A stretch of DNA of 35,288 bases, from positions 1-35,288 of the forward strand of contig CAJJPW010000001.1 of assembly GCA_905193725.1 (NCBI GenBank). The letters run 5' to 3'. The position numbers and the translations under genes are program-made. The DNA is from an uncultured Eubacteriales bacterium. GTDB lineage: Bacteria; Bacillota; Clostridia; Christensenellales; Christensenellaceae. The notes below the pieces were generated by a model that was not told where the DNA came from, ran no database searches, and saw only the letters and a program-made list of their open reading frames with translations. Each line of letters opens with the position of its first letter. Positions within the stretch are counted from its first letter, which is position 1. Shown here piece after piece: positions 8,052 through 15,817 of the stretch.

Positions 8052-9242
8052 ATGCAGATGAATCGCAATTATACAAATTTAGAGGAGAGCTATTTGTTCT
8101 CCACCATTGCCAGAAAAGTGGAGGAATATCAGAAAAGCCATCCCCAGGCTCAAATCATACGGCTGGGAATTGGGGATGTGACACTGCCGCTGTGTAAGGC
8201 GGTTATCGATGCCATGGAAAACGCGGTAAAAGAAATGGGCAAAAAGGAGACCTTCCACGGATACGGTCCAGAGCAAGGATATGACTTTTTGCGGCAGGCA
8301 GTGGCTGGATACTATGAGAAAATGGGCGTCCAGCTAGCTGTGAGCGATATCTTCATCAGCGATGGAGCCAAGAGCGATATTGGAAATATTTTAGATCTCT
8401 TTGGCCCAGACAATTTGGTGTTGGTGCCCGACCCTGTCTACCCCGTCTATGTGGACACCAACATTATGGCGGGCCGCACCATTGCGTTTATGAACGCCAA
8501 CGAGCAGAATGGCTTTTTGCCACTGCCCGATCAGGCTGTCAAGGCAGATATCATCTACCTGTGCTCACCTAACAACCCCACAGGCGCGGCATATGGATAT
8601 GAAGCGCTAAAACAGTGGGTGGACTATGCCAAGGAAAATGGAGCGGTGATTTTATTTGACAGCGCCTATGAGGCATTTGTGTCTGACACATCCCTGCCCA
8701 GGAGCATCTACCAAATAGAAGGGGCAAGGGAATGTGCCATTGAGTTCTGCTCCCTCTCCAAGACAGCCGGTTTTACAGGGACACGGTGTGGCTATACAGT
8801 GGTACCTGAGCAGCTCATGAGGGAAGGGCTATGCCTCAACAAACTGTGGCTCCGGCGACAGACCACCAAGTTTAACGGAGTACCCTACATCATTCAAAGA
8901 GGTGCAGAGGCGGTATTTACCGATGAAGGACAGCAGCAGATAAAACAGGCGTTAGATTATTATAAAAACAATGCCAAGGTCATTGGGTTGGCACTCAAAG
9001 AGGAAGGAATTTGGTTCACAGGTGGGGAAAACTCTCCCTATATTTGGATGAAATGCCCAGGGGAAATGAAATCCTGGGAGTTCTTTGACTTCCTGTTGGA
9101 GAAGGCCAATGTGGTGGGAACACCGGGAACCGGCTTTGGCAAAAATGGAGAGGGGTATTTCCGACTCACCGCATTTGGAGATGAACAAAATACTAAAGAA
9201 GCGGTAAAACGTCTCCAAACGGCCCTAAAGCTCTTGGGATAA
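8052..9242 (+). CDS. dapL: LL-diaminopimelate aminotransferase
   Basis: PLP-dependent aminotransferase that converts tetrahydrodipicolinate directly to LL-diaminopimelate using glutamate as donor, bypassing the succinylase or acetylase routes. The 396-residue protein carries the family blocks RLGIGDVTLPLC, FHGYGPEQGYDFLR, CSPNNPTGAAY and SLSKTAGFTGTRCGY; Lys237 in the last one is the PLP-binding lysine. The ATG at 8052 is preceded by GAGGAAAATCAA. A strong terminator at 9259-9290 follows, so this is the last gene of the nitrogen operon. Placing a glutamate-consuming DAP enzyme behind GS/GOGAT suggests that diaminopimelate supply is tuned to nitrogen status. Confidence 0.95.
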   Translation: MQMNRNYTNLEESYLFSTIARKVEEYQKSHPQAQIIRLGIGDVTLPLCKAVIDAMENAVKEMGKKETFHGYGPEQGYDFLRQAVAGYYEKMGVQLAVSDIFISDGAKSDIGNILDLFGPDNLVLVPDPVYPVYVDTNIMAGRTIAFMNANEQNGFLPLPDQAVKADIIYLCSPNNPTGAAYGYEALKQWVDYAKENGAVILFDSAYEAFVSDTSLPRSIYQIEGARECAIEFCSLSKTAGFTGTRCGYTVVPEQLMREGLCLNKLWLRRQTTKFNGVPYIIQRGAEAVFTDEGQQQIKQALDYYKNNAKVIGLALKEEGIWFTGGENSPYIWMKCPGEMKSWEFFDFLLEKANVVGTPGTGFGKNGEGYFRLTAFGDEQNTKEAVKRLQTALKLLG

Positions 9243-9258
9243 CAAACTCCCATTTGAG

Positions 9259-9290
9259 CGCTGTGCGCATTTGTGCCACAGCGTTTTTGT
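9259..9290 (+). terminator. Intrinsic terminator after dapL
   Basis: CGCTGTG at 9259-9265 pairs with CACAGCG at 9277-9283. A weaker inner stem extends it, and it is followed by TTTTTGT. It begins 17 bases after the dapL stop codon and closes the nitrogen operon. Confidence 0.85.
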
Positions 9291-9536
9291 ATGGGCCGAT
9301 GTACACCGATATCATTAAAGAATGGAATGATGTGCCGAAGATAAGGAGAAGAAATAAGCCACAAATAAGTGCAATGAAAAATAAATGGGGCCAGTACGCC
9401 GGAAAAAGAGGGTAGACTATCGGAGAGGAGGGGAAGCAGGCAGGGGGAATTGTAATAAAAAAGTAAACGCTTACTTTGCTTTTGTTATGGGAAAAATAAG
9501 GGGACAAAAAAACATGGAAAAAGTGCCAAGGCTTAC
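9291..9536. other. Intergenic region with inverted and direct repeats upstream of the aldehyde oxidoreductase promoter
   Basis: No convincing gene is present. An inverted repeat AAAGTAA-ACGC-TTACTTT lies at 9460-9477. The octamer GCTTACTT occurs at 9469-9476 and again at 9531-9538, the second copy overlapping the -35 of the promoter at 9537. These could be operator half-sites for a regulator of the molybdenum locus. The rest (9291-9455) is purine-rich and shows nothing I can recognise. Confidence 0.4.
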
Positions 9537-9566
9537 TTGACGGTATCTATTTTTTTGTGTTATGAT
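9537..9566 (+). promoter_or_regulatory. Promoter of the aldehyde oxidoreductase locus
   Basis: TTGACG at 9537-9542 and TATGAT at 9561-9566 are separated by 18 bases. Transcription would start near 9573, just upstream of the structured leader. The element lies about 395 bases ahead of the coding region, giving a long untranslated leader. Confidence 0.7.
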
Positions 9567-9587
9567 TGTTTTATACATCTACACTGA

Positions 9588-9691
9588 GTCTGTATGTTTA
9601 AGGTGAAAGCTATGACAGCAGACCAATGGGTATCGCTGGAAACGGCGGTGCCTCCCGTGTTTGGAAAGGTGCAGGTTGTTTACTACAGGAC
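9588..9691 (+). ncRNA. Candidate molybdenum/tungsten cofactor (Moco/Tuco) riboswitch
   Basis: The leader can close on itself: 9588-9594 pairs with 9684-9691 (seven pairs, one bulge). Inside are a hairpin with a GAAA tetraloop (stem 9634-9638/9643-9647, loop 9639-9642), the heptamer GCCTCCC at 9650-9656, pairing of ATGGG 9626-9630 with CCCGT 9654-9658, and GGAAAGGTGC at 9663-9672. From memory, a GNRA loop with GCCUCCC and a downstream GGAAAGG are conserved in the Moco RNA family. That family controls cofactor synthesis, molybdate transport and molybdenum enzymes. The next gene encodes a molybdopterin enzyme, which fits well. A terminator at 9735 would serve as expression platform. A covariance-model search is needed to confirm. 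Confidence 0.7.
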
Positions 9692-9734
9692 AAAAGGATA
9701 CGTCTATCTTTTTGTGTACTATTTATGTGAAGAC

Positions 9735-9772
9735 AGCTGACTTTCCATGGGGAAAAGTCGGCTTGTTTTTTT
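9735..9772 (+). terminator. Terminator downstream of the riboswitch candidate (probable expression platform)
   Basis: Bases 9735-9746 pair with 9751-9763 (one wobble and one bulged A) around loop ATGG, followed by TG and seven T. It lies about 190 bases before the aldehyde oxidoreductase start and about 45 bases after the riboswitch candidate. It would stop transcription early unless the upstream RNA fold prevents it. Confidence 0.85.
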
Positions 9773-9961
9773 GCCAGCATATCTTTTCAGTGTATGTCCT
9801 ATTTTTGTGAGAGAATATTAAGAATAAAGGAGGAATCGCAAGCTTTTTAAAAAGTGCCATTGAAAAAAATAAGAGTATATGTGCGCTTTTTTACTAAAGG
9901 AAAAAAGTAGTTTGAAACAGACCAAATTGTCAAGAAAAATGAAAGAGGGGTAATTGAATTT

Positions 9962-12823
9962 ATGGCATTGAAAAAATACTGGCTAAACATCAATGGTGCC
10001 AACAGAATGGTAACTTGTGACCCGGAAAAAGACTCACTGGCGACTGTGCTCAGACGTTTAGGTCTAACAGGCGTAAAAATCGGCTGTAATTCCGGTCAAT
10101 GTGGCGCATGTTCTGTGCTGCTCAATGGAGAAGTGGTGAGATCCTGCGTCAAAAAGATGAAAATGATCGACGAATACTCTAAAATCGTCACAATAGAGGG
10201 AATTGGCACGCCAAATAACCTCCACCCACTGCAAGTCGCATGGAACACCTATGGTGCAGTACAATGTGGCTTCTGCTCTCCAGGTTTTATCGTATCGGCC
10301 AAAGGCCTGCTGGATCAAAATCCTTCTCCTACCAGACAGGAAGTTCGGGATTGGTTTAAAAAACACAGAAACATCTGCCGCTGCACAGGGTATAAGCCCA
10401 TTGTAGACGCTGTTATGGCTGCTGCAGAAGTGCTGCGCGGAGAAAAGACCATGGAAGAGATCACCTATCGTCTGCCCAAAGACGGAAAAGCCTACGGCAC
10501 CCCGTTCCCCAGAAGAGAGAGCGGTATCGCAAGAGCGTGTGGCCTTGCCAACTATGGCGATGATATCCGTCTGCAAATGCCAGATGATACATTAGAGTTG
10601 GCTCCGGTGATTCCCGAAGTTGCCCATGCGAAGATCAATGGAATCGACACCTCCGAGGCTATGAAGATGCCCGGTGTAGTAGGCGTTATCACCGCTAAGG
10701 ATATCAAGGGAACCAACCGAATCGCTATCCCTGTAGGACATCCTCGCTCTGAGGCTCCTGGAATTGAGCGGCCCATCATCTGCGACGATAAAGTATTTAA
10801 ATATGGCGACGTGGTTGCTATTGTAGCTGCAGACACCCAAGAACACGCTCGTGCAGCGGCAAAAGCAGTAAAAGTTGATTTTGAACAACTCCCAGAATAT
10901 AGAACACAGTTAGAGGCAATGCTGCCGGATTCCATTGAAATTCACGAGGGAATCCCCAACATCTTCCTCAAATGGCCCCATCACAAAGGCCAAGACACCA
11001 GAGAGATCATGCCCAAGGCGTCTCACGTAGTAGAGGGAAGCTTCTACTCCACTAGAGAGCCGCATCTGCCCATTGAGCCAGATGTAGTGCAAGCGTACAT
11101 TGGCGAAGACGGTATGCTCACCATCCAATATAAGAGCCAGTTCGTATACGGCATCATCGGCATGATGGCAGCTGGCCTGGGCGTTCCCGATGAGAAAATC
11201 CGGGTGATTGAAAACGAGACAGGCGGCTCCTTTGGATATTCCGTTTCTCCTGCAACCCCAGCTATGGCAGCAGCTTGTGCACTGGCACTGGGACGGCCGG
11301 TTAATATGACGCTGACTTACCCAGAACATCAGCATATTTCTGGTAAGCGGACACCATCTAACGCCAATGTGCGCATGGCGGCTGATGACAATGGTAAGAT
11401 CCAAGCGCTGGAGTATCAGATTTCCTATGAGACAGGCGCATATAGCGAGTTTATCCAATCGCTGCTCACAAAGGCTCATTTCTTCATGGGCTTCCCATAC
11501 AATGTGCCTAACATCTTAGGTATTGCAGAGTCCTGCTATTCCAACCTAGGTTATGGAACTACTTATCGGGCATTCTCAGCAGTACAGGCGCTCACCTCTT
11601 CCGAGGCGATTATGGACATGATGGCAGAAGAGCTGGGAATGGATCCCTTTGAATTCCGCTATAAGAACATCGCGCGCCCAGGGGAACTCAATAGCACTGG
11701 CTGTGAGTTTAGCGAATATCCCATGGAAGAAATGATGGATATGCTACGGCCCAAGTACGAAGAAGCGGTGGCAAGAGCCAAGGCAAACTCCACTGCGGAA
11801 AAGAAATGCGGCGTGGGCCTGGCAATGGGTGGCTATGTGGTTGGAGACCCTGTGGACAACGCAAAAGTAGCGCTGGAGCTCATGCCAGACGGAACCTTTG
11901 TGAACTTCAACACATGGCAGGATGTAGGACAGCATGCAGAAGCGGGCGCGCTGCTCCACACCTATGAGGCGTTACGGCCGATGAACGTGCCTCTGGAAAA
12001 GATCAGAGTGGATATGAATGACACGAAACTAGCTCCTAATACTGGCATCTCCGGCGGAAGCCGTTGCCATTACCATGCGGGAAATGCCACTATCGATGCG
12101 GCAAATAAACTCATGGCGGCAATGAAAAAAGAGGATGGCACCTATCGCACCTATGATGAAATGGTGGCAGAGGGCATTCCCACAAGATACGAAGGCGCTA
12201 CCTCCACACCACAGGGCATTACCTGCGAGCTGGATGCCAACACTGGCGAGGGCCGGGCATTTGACGAAGTCATTTACAACATCTTCATGGCAGAAGTTGA
12301 GGTGGAGGTGGCCACTGGTAAGACCAAGGTGACAAGGCTGACCTGTGTGGCAGACATCGGTGTTATCGGCAACCTGTTGGGTGTAGAAGGCCAGGCATAT
12401 GGTGGCATGTCCCACTCTGTGGGCTTTGCGCTCAAAGAAGATTACAGCGATATGAAAAAACACAGCACCATGGTTGGCGCTGGAATTCTGGAAATCGACG
12501 AGATGCCGGACGATATCGACCTGATTTGGCATGAGAGCTACAGAAAACACGGCCCTCACGGCTCTGCTGGCGCATCTGAGAACTTCCAAAGCTCCGGCCA
12601 CGTGGCAGTGATTAACGCGATTAACAATGCGGTAGGCGTGCGCATTTACGAGCTGCCTGCAAAACCTGAAAAGGTCAAAGCTGCTATGGAAGCCAAAGCA
12701 CAGGGCAAGGAGCTGAAGCCAGATCCTTATTACCTGGGTGGAGATCTCTATGATGAGATCGACTATCTGGATGCACATCCCGTGCCAGAAGATGTAAACA
12801 GAAGATACATGAAGCTCGACTAA
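9962..12823 (+). CDS. Molybdenum aldehyde oxidoreductase (xanthine oxidase family, Mop type)
   Basis: A 953-residue single-chain enzyme that oxidises aldehydes to carboxylic acids with water at a molybdopterin cytosine dinucleotide centre. Its layout matches the Desulfovibrio gigas Mop protein (about 907 residues). The first [2Fe-2S] domain has Cys42, 47, 50 and 62 (CNSGQCGAC). The second has Cys102, 105, 139 and 141 (CGFCSPGF, CRCTGY). The molybdopterin domains follow from about residue 190, with LPIEPDVVQ, ETGGSFGYS and a C-terminal GASEN motif in which Glu873 is the expected catalytic base. There is no FAD domain, so electrons must leave through the [2Fe-2S] centres to a separate acceptor. 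The ATG at 9962 has GAGGGG 11 bases upstream. It is the first gene of the locus and carries the riboswitch-like leader. The physiological aldehyde cannot be deduced. Confidence 0.92.
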   Translation: MALKKYWLNINGANRMVTCDPEKDSLATVLRRLGLTGVKIGCNSGQCGACSVLLNGEVVRSCVKKMKMIDEYSKIVTIEGIGTPNNLHPLQVAWNTYGAVQCGFCSPGFIVSAKGLLDQNPSPTRQEVRDWFKKHRNICRCTGYKPIVDAVMAAAEVLRGEKTMEEITYRLPKDGKAYGTPFPRRESGIARACGLANYGDDIRLQMPDDTLELAPVIPEVAHAKINGIDTSEAMKMPGVVGVITAKDIKGTNRIAIPVGHPRSEAPGIERPIICDDKVFKYGDVVAIVAADTQEHARAAAKAVKVDFEQLPEYRTQLEAMLPDSIEIHEGIPNIFLKWPHHKGQDTREIMPKASHVVEGSFYSTREPHLPIEPDVVQAYIGEDGMLTIQYKSQFVYGIIGMMAAGLGVPDEKIRVIENETGGSFGYSVSPATPAMAAACALALGRPVNMTLTYPEHQHISGKRTPSNANVRMAADDNGKIQALEYQISYETGAYSEFIQSLLTKAHFFMGFPYNVPNILGIAESCYSNLGYGTTYRAFSAVQALTSSEAIMDMMAEELGMDPFEFRYKNIARPGELNSTGCEFSEYPMEEMMDMLRPKYEEAVARAKANSTAEKKCGVGLAMGGYVVGDPVDNAKVALELMPDGTFVNFNTWQDVGQHAEAGALLHTYEALRPMNVPLEKIRVDMNDTKLAPNTGISGGSRCHYHAGNATIDAANKLMAAMKKEDGTYRTYDEMVAEGIPTRYEGATSTPQGITCELDANTGEGRAFDEVIYNIFMAEVEVEVATGKTKVTRLTCVADIGVIGNLLGVEGQAYGGMSHSVGFALKEDYSDMKKHSTMVGAGILEIDEMPDDIDLIWHESYRKHGPHGSAGASENFQSSGHVAVINAINNAVGVRIYELPAKPEKVKAAMEAKAQGKELKPDPYYLGGDLYDEIDYLDAHPVPEDVNRRYMKLD

Positions 12824-12860
12824 TCTTCTGAGATCTTGTAAAATAAAATGTAAGCTATTT

Positions 12861-12893
12861 GCCGGACTACACTCTTTTTGGGTGTAGTCCGGT
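12861..12893 (+). other. Perfect 11-bp hairpin between the aldehyde oxidoreductase gene and the next gene
   Basis: CCGGACTACAC at 12862-12872 pairs exactly with 12882-12892 around a nine-base loop. It is not followed by a T tract, so it is unlikely to be a full terminator. It ends 16 bases before the next ATG. It could be an RNA processing or stability element that lets the abundant enzyme be made in excess over the downstream genes, or a leaky terminator. Confidence 0.65.
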
Positions 12894-12908
12894 GCATAAA
12901 GAGGGAAA

Positions 12909-15170
12909 ATGGATAGAAAAGAGTACGAACATTATGCCCATAATTGCAGATTGGGGAAAAAACCGCCCTGTAGCTGTGCCTGCCCACTTAACTTAGACGT
13001 CCGGGCCATTGTAGAACACCTGCAGGCGGGAAATTTTACAGCAGCCTATAAGACCTACCGCAACCAAGCGGTATTTCCCGGGATTGTGTGCCGGGTCTGT
13101 GGCGAGCCATGTAGGCAGGGCTGTGTGCGCAAGGAAAAAGACAGCAGTGTGTCTCTGAAACTCCTAGAACGGGCTTTAGTGGACTACACCACCAACGACA
13201 CGCCGCCAAAATTCAGCCTGCCCCAGAGAAACCAAAAAATCGTCATCATCGGCGGTGGGCTGGCTGGCCTCACCTGTGCCTTGCGCTTTGGCACTAAAAA
13301 ATACGATGTAACGCTATACGAGAAAAATGCACAGGTAGGCGGCCGGCTGCATCAGCTGATGGATCCCGAGATTTTTTTGCCGGAAATAGAGAGACAGATG
13401 CAATTTGCCCGCTGTAACATCGTATGCAATCGGGAGATCAAATCCTTAGAGGAGATCGAGTTCGACGCACTCCTCATAGCCACAGGAGAGGGTGGAGAGG
13501 ATTTTGGCCTGCTGGAGGGAACGGATGCGCAGTGCTTTGCCACCCAAAAAGAGGGTGTGTTTTTGTGCGGAGGGCTCATGGGTGCCCGGCCGGTGGAGGA
13601 CATCGGCCAGGCGGCAGTGGCCTCTCACTCCATCGAAAAATACGTGAAGATCAAAAAGATGGACGGCATTCCCGAATCCTTCCTGTGTACACAGAGCTGT
13701 ATTGAAAAGAACATGGATCGAATCGAGGAGCAGCCTCTGGTCATTCCGGAAAATGGAAAGTGCTACTCCCAGGAAGAGGCGGTGAAAGAAACCGGGCGTT
13801 GCCTTCGTTGTGACTGTACCGAGTGCAGTGAGGGATGTGAGCTATTTGGATTTTTTCAAAAATCTCCTCAGCTCATGGTGGGAGAGGCCCTCACTTCTCT
13901 GCACTCCCGATGCGGTCCGTCCAAACAGAGTACTACACAGCTGATTTCCTCCTGTAATCTGTGCGGCTTTTGCAAAGCGGCCTGCCCGGAAAACATCGAC
14001 ATTGGGCAGATGGCAAGGGACTTTCGGCACTTTAAATCCCAGGACAAGAACTATCCCCCAGCTTATCACGAGTTTTTCATTCGGGATATGAACTTTAGCA
14101 TTCACAAGGCGGGGTTAAAGCGGCTGCCACCACACAAGGAAAAAGCCGGCTATCTGTTCTTCCCCGGATGTCAGCTAGGGGCCAGCGACCCCAGATATGT
14201 GGTCGAGACCTACGGATATCTCTTGAGCATCCTGCCAGACACGGGGATTATGCTGGGGTGCTGTGGCGCACCGGCGGATTGGGGTGGCAATCAAGAGCTC
14301 AATACCCAGGTGGTAGCAGATATCAAAGAGACGTGGGAGGAGTTTGGCAGTCCTACCATGGTGTACGCCTGTCCCACCTGCAAGTTGCAGATGGAAAAGT
14401 TCTTCCCAGAGGCAGAGGGAATCTCCCTCTATGAGCTAATGAACGAGCACGGAGCTCCTAAACCCATTGCTCAGATGAGCGGGAATGTGATGAATGTGTT
14501 TGACCCCTGTGCCAGCAGAGAGGATAAAGGGATGCAGCAGGGAGTGAGAGAGCTGGCACAAAACTTAGGGATTTCCCTAGAGGAGCTGCGCTTTCACAGC
14601 GAAAAGGCCAGATGCTGCGGTTGGGGAGGCCATATCGTGGGAGCCAACCTGACGCTGGCAGACCGAATCGTAGAAAATAGAATCCGCGAGACCAACCATC
14701 CATACATCACCTATTGCACTAACTGCCGAGATACCTTTGCCGATAAGGGTAAAGAATGTGTGCACATCTTGGATTTGGTGTTTGGAATGGATCGAAGGGG
14801 CTATGTGCCGCCCTCCTTGGGGGAGAGGCAGGCCAATCGTCTGACCGCGAAAAAGATAATTTTGCAGCAGTACTTTGGAGAAAACTGGAAGGAGGAAGTG
14901 GAAAAAATGGCGGATATCAAGCTGAATATCTCACCAGAGCTCATGAAAAAGCTCAACCGTTTTCTCATATTAGAAGAGGAGGTGGCCCAGGCTGTTGCCC
15001 ACTGCGAGGCAACGGGAGAAAAACTGTACGACCCAGAACGGGATGTGTACATGGGCCATCTGCGGATTGGCATCATCACCTACTGGGTGGAATACCAAAA
15101 AAACGACGATGCCTATACGCTGGTGAATGCCTATTCTCACCGGATGGAAATCCTGAAGGATAGCGAGTAA
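12909..15170 (+). CDS. FAD/iron-sulfur/CCG-domain electron-transfer protein (pyridine nucleotide-disulfide oxidoreductase/dicluster-binding family)
   Basis: A 753-residue multidomain redox protein. Residues 1-100 resemble the Fe-S domain at the N terminus of GltD (CSCACPLN at 21-28, CRVCGEPCRQGC at 61-72). An FAD Rossmann motif GGGLAG lies at 115-120 and the closing FAD motif GVFLCGG at 216-222. Only about 100 residues separate them, so the NAD(P)-binding insertion of normal family members appears to be absent. Fe-S ligands follow at Cys298, 301, 303, 306 and Cys349, 352, 355, 359. Two heterodisulfide-reductase-like Cys-rich (CCG) domains come next (Cys421, Cys451-452, Cys488/491; Cys534, Cys569-570, Cys603/606), then a separate C-terminal domain at about 667-753. 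It is the likely electron acceptor for the upstream enzyme. GAGGG lies five bases before the ATG. From memory it corresponds to DVU1558 of D. vulgaris. Confidence 0.82.
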   Translation: MDRKEYEHYAHNCRLGKKPPCSCACPLNLDVRAIVEHLQAGNFTAAYKTYRNQAVFPGIVCRVCGEPCRQGCVRKEKDSSVSLKLLERALVDYTTNDTPPKFSLPQRNQKIVIIGGGLAGLTCALRFGTKKYDVTLYEKNAQVGGRLHQLMDPEIFLPEIERQMQFARCNIVCNREIKSLEEIEFDALLIATGEGGEDFGLLEGTDAQCFATQKEGVFLCGGLMGARPVEDIGQAAVASHSIEKYVKIKKMDGIPESFLCTQSCIEKNMDRIEEQPLVIPENGKCYSQEEAVKETGRCLRCDCTECSEGCELFGFFQKSPQLMVGEALTSLHSRCGPSKQSTTQLISSCNLCGFCKAACPENIDIGQMARDFRHFKSQDKNYPPAYHEFFIRDMNFSIHKAGLKRLPPHKEKAGYLFFPGCQLGASDPRYVVETYGYLLSILPDTGIMLGCCGAPADWGGNQELNTQVVADIKETWEEFGSPTMVYACPTCKLQMEKFFPEAEGISLYELMNEHGAPKPIAQMSGNVMNVFDPCASREDKGMQQGVRELAQNLGISLEELRFHSEKARCCGWGGHIVGANLTLADRIVENRIRETNHPYITYCTNCRDTFADKGKECVHILDLVFGMDRRGYVPPSLGERQANRLTAKKIILQQYFGENWKEEVEKMADIKLNISPELMKKLNRFLILEEEVAQAVAHCEATGEKLYDPERDVYMGHLRIGIITYWVEYQKNDDAYTLVNAYSHRMEILKDSE

Positions 15171-15238
15171 AGGGCAAGCAAATTCCCACACGTGCCTGCT
15201 AAAATGGGCCGTAGAGGGAAAGACGAGGGGGAACACAC

Positions 15239-15628
15239 GTGAACGACGAATTAATGGACCGAATCATAGAACTAACTGGCAGCGGACTTTGCTGTTCTCA
15301 AATTCTCATGCAGATGGTAGGGCTGGATGCCAGAGGAGAGGAAAACCCCGAGATGGTGAAGGCCATGGGCGCACTGGGATATGGACTCTATTCCCAGCTG
15401 ACCTGTGGTGCGCTCACAGGGGCAGCTTGTGCGCTGGCCCTCTACGGGGACTCCAGAGATGCGTGCAAAGAGGAACTCCAAAAGCTCAACTTGTGGTTTG
15501 CAGAGCGTTTTGGAAGCTGTAGCTGCTGCGATATATTGGGGAAGGGAAACCCACCCACACCCCACTGCCAGGAGATCGTGTTGGAGACGGTGGAGAAGTG
15601 CTTTGAATTGCTGGAGGAAAAACTATGA
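15239..15628 (+). CDS. C_GCAxxG_C_C family protein (DVU_1555-like)
   Basis: A 129-residue protein of the C_GCAxxG_C_C family, named for spaced conserved cysteines. They are visible in GSGLCCSQ (about residues 16-23), LTCGALTGAACAL (about 59-71), GSCSCCDIL (about 96-104) and PHCQEIV near 115. Relatives are encoded near redox enzymes and are suspected to bind a metal or cluster, but the biochemical role is not known to me. The GTG start at 15239 has GAGGGGG about seven bases upstream. Its end overlaps the next start codon (ATGA at 15625-15628), so the two small proteins are probably made together. The same family occurs next to the Desulfovibrio aldehyde oxidoreductase, which supports a function linked to that enzyme. 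Confidence 0.82.
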   Translation: MNDELMDRIIELTGSGLCCSQILMQMVGLDARGEENPEMVKAMGALGYGLYSQLTCGALTGAACALALYGDSRDACKEELQKLNLWFAERFGSCSCCDILGKGNPPTPHCQEIVLETVEKCFELLEEKL

Positions 15629-15816
15629 GTGAAGAGAAGATCATCTGTGCCAAGTGCAACGTCCCGCTGGAGATGAAGAAGGCAAAATTTAGTTATTTGG
15701 GGCATGAGCTTCACTCTGAAGTGCCCAGATGCCCCAAATGTGGGCAGGTGTATTTATCAGAAGAACTGGTGAAAAATCGCATTGCCAAAGTAGAGGCAAG
15801 CGTGGAGGACAAATAA
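15625..15816 (+). CDS. Small CxxC-CxxC zinc-ribbon/redox protein (DVU_1557-like)
   Basis: Only 63 residues, with CAKC at about 8-11 and CPKC at about 36-39 forming a probable zinc ribbon or rubredoxin-like metal site. Between them is the distinctive stretch FSYLGHELHSEVPRC. It overlaps the C_GCAxxG_C_C gene by four bases and is followed after one base by the radical SAM gene, so all three are probably translated together. I recall a family of this size and spacing in the conserved aldehyde oxidoreductase locus (DVU_1557 family redox protein). Electron transfer to the radical SAM enzyme or metal delivery are both possible; neither is shown by the sequence. Confidence 0.75.
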   Translation: MSEEKIICAKCNVPLEMKKAKFSYLGHELHSEVPRCPKCGQVYLSEELVKNRIAKVEASVEDK

Positions 15817-15817
15817 C

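Noticed and set aside
9193..9507. Minus-strand 104-codon frame with a hydrophobic segment over the end of dapL
   Set aside because: It starts with TTG without a ribosome binding site, overlaps a conserved gene and a terminator, and shows no recognisable family.
9826..9915. Short GTG-initiated frame of about 18 codons after the AAAGGAGG at about 9828
   Set aside because: The site is some 20 bases from the GTG, the peptide is low-complexity, and nothing supports translation.
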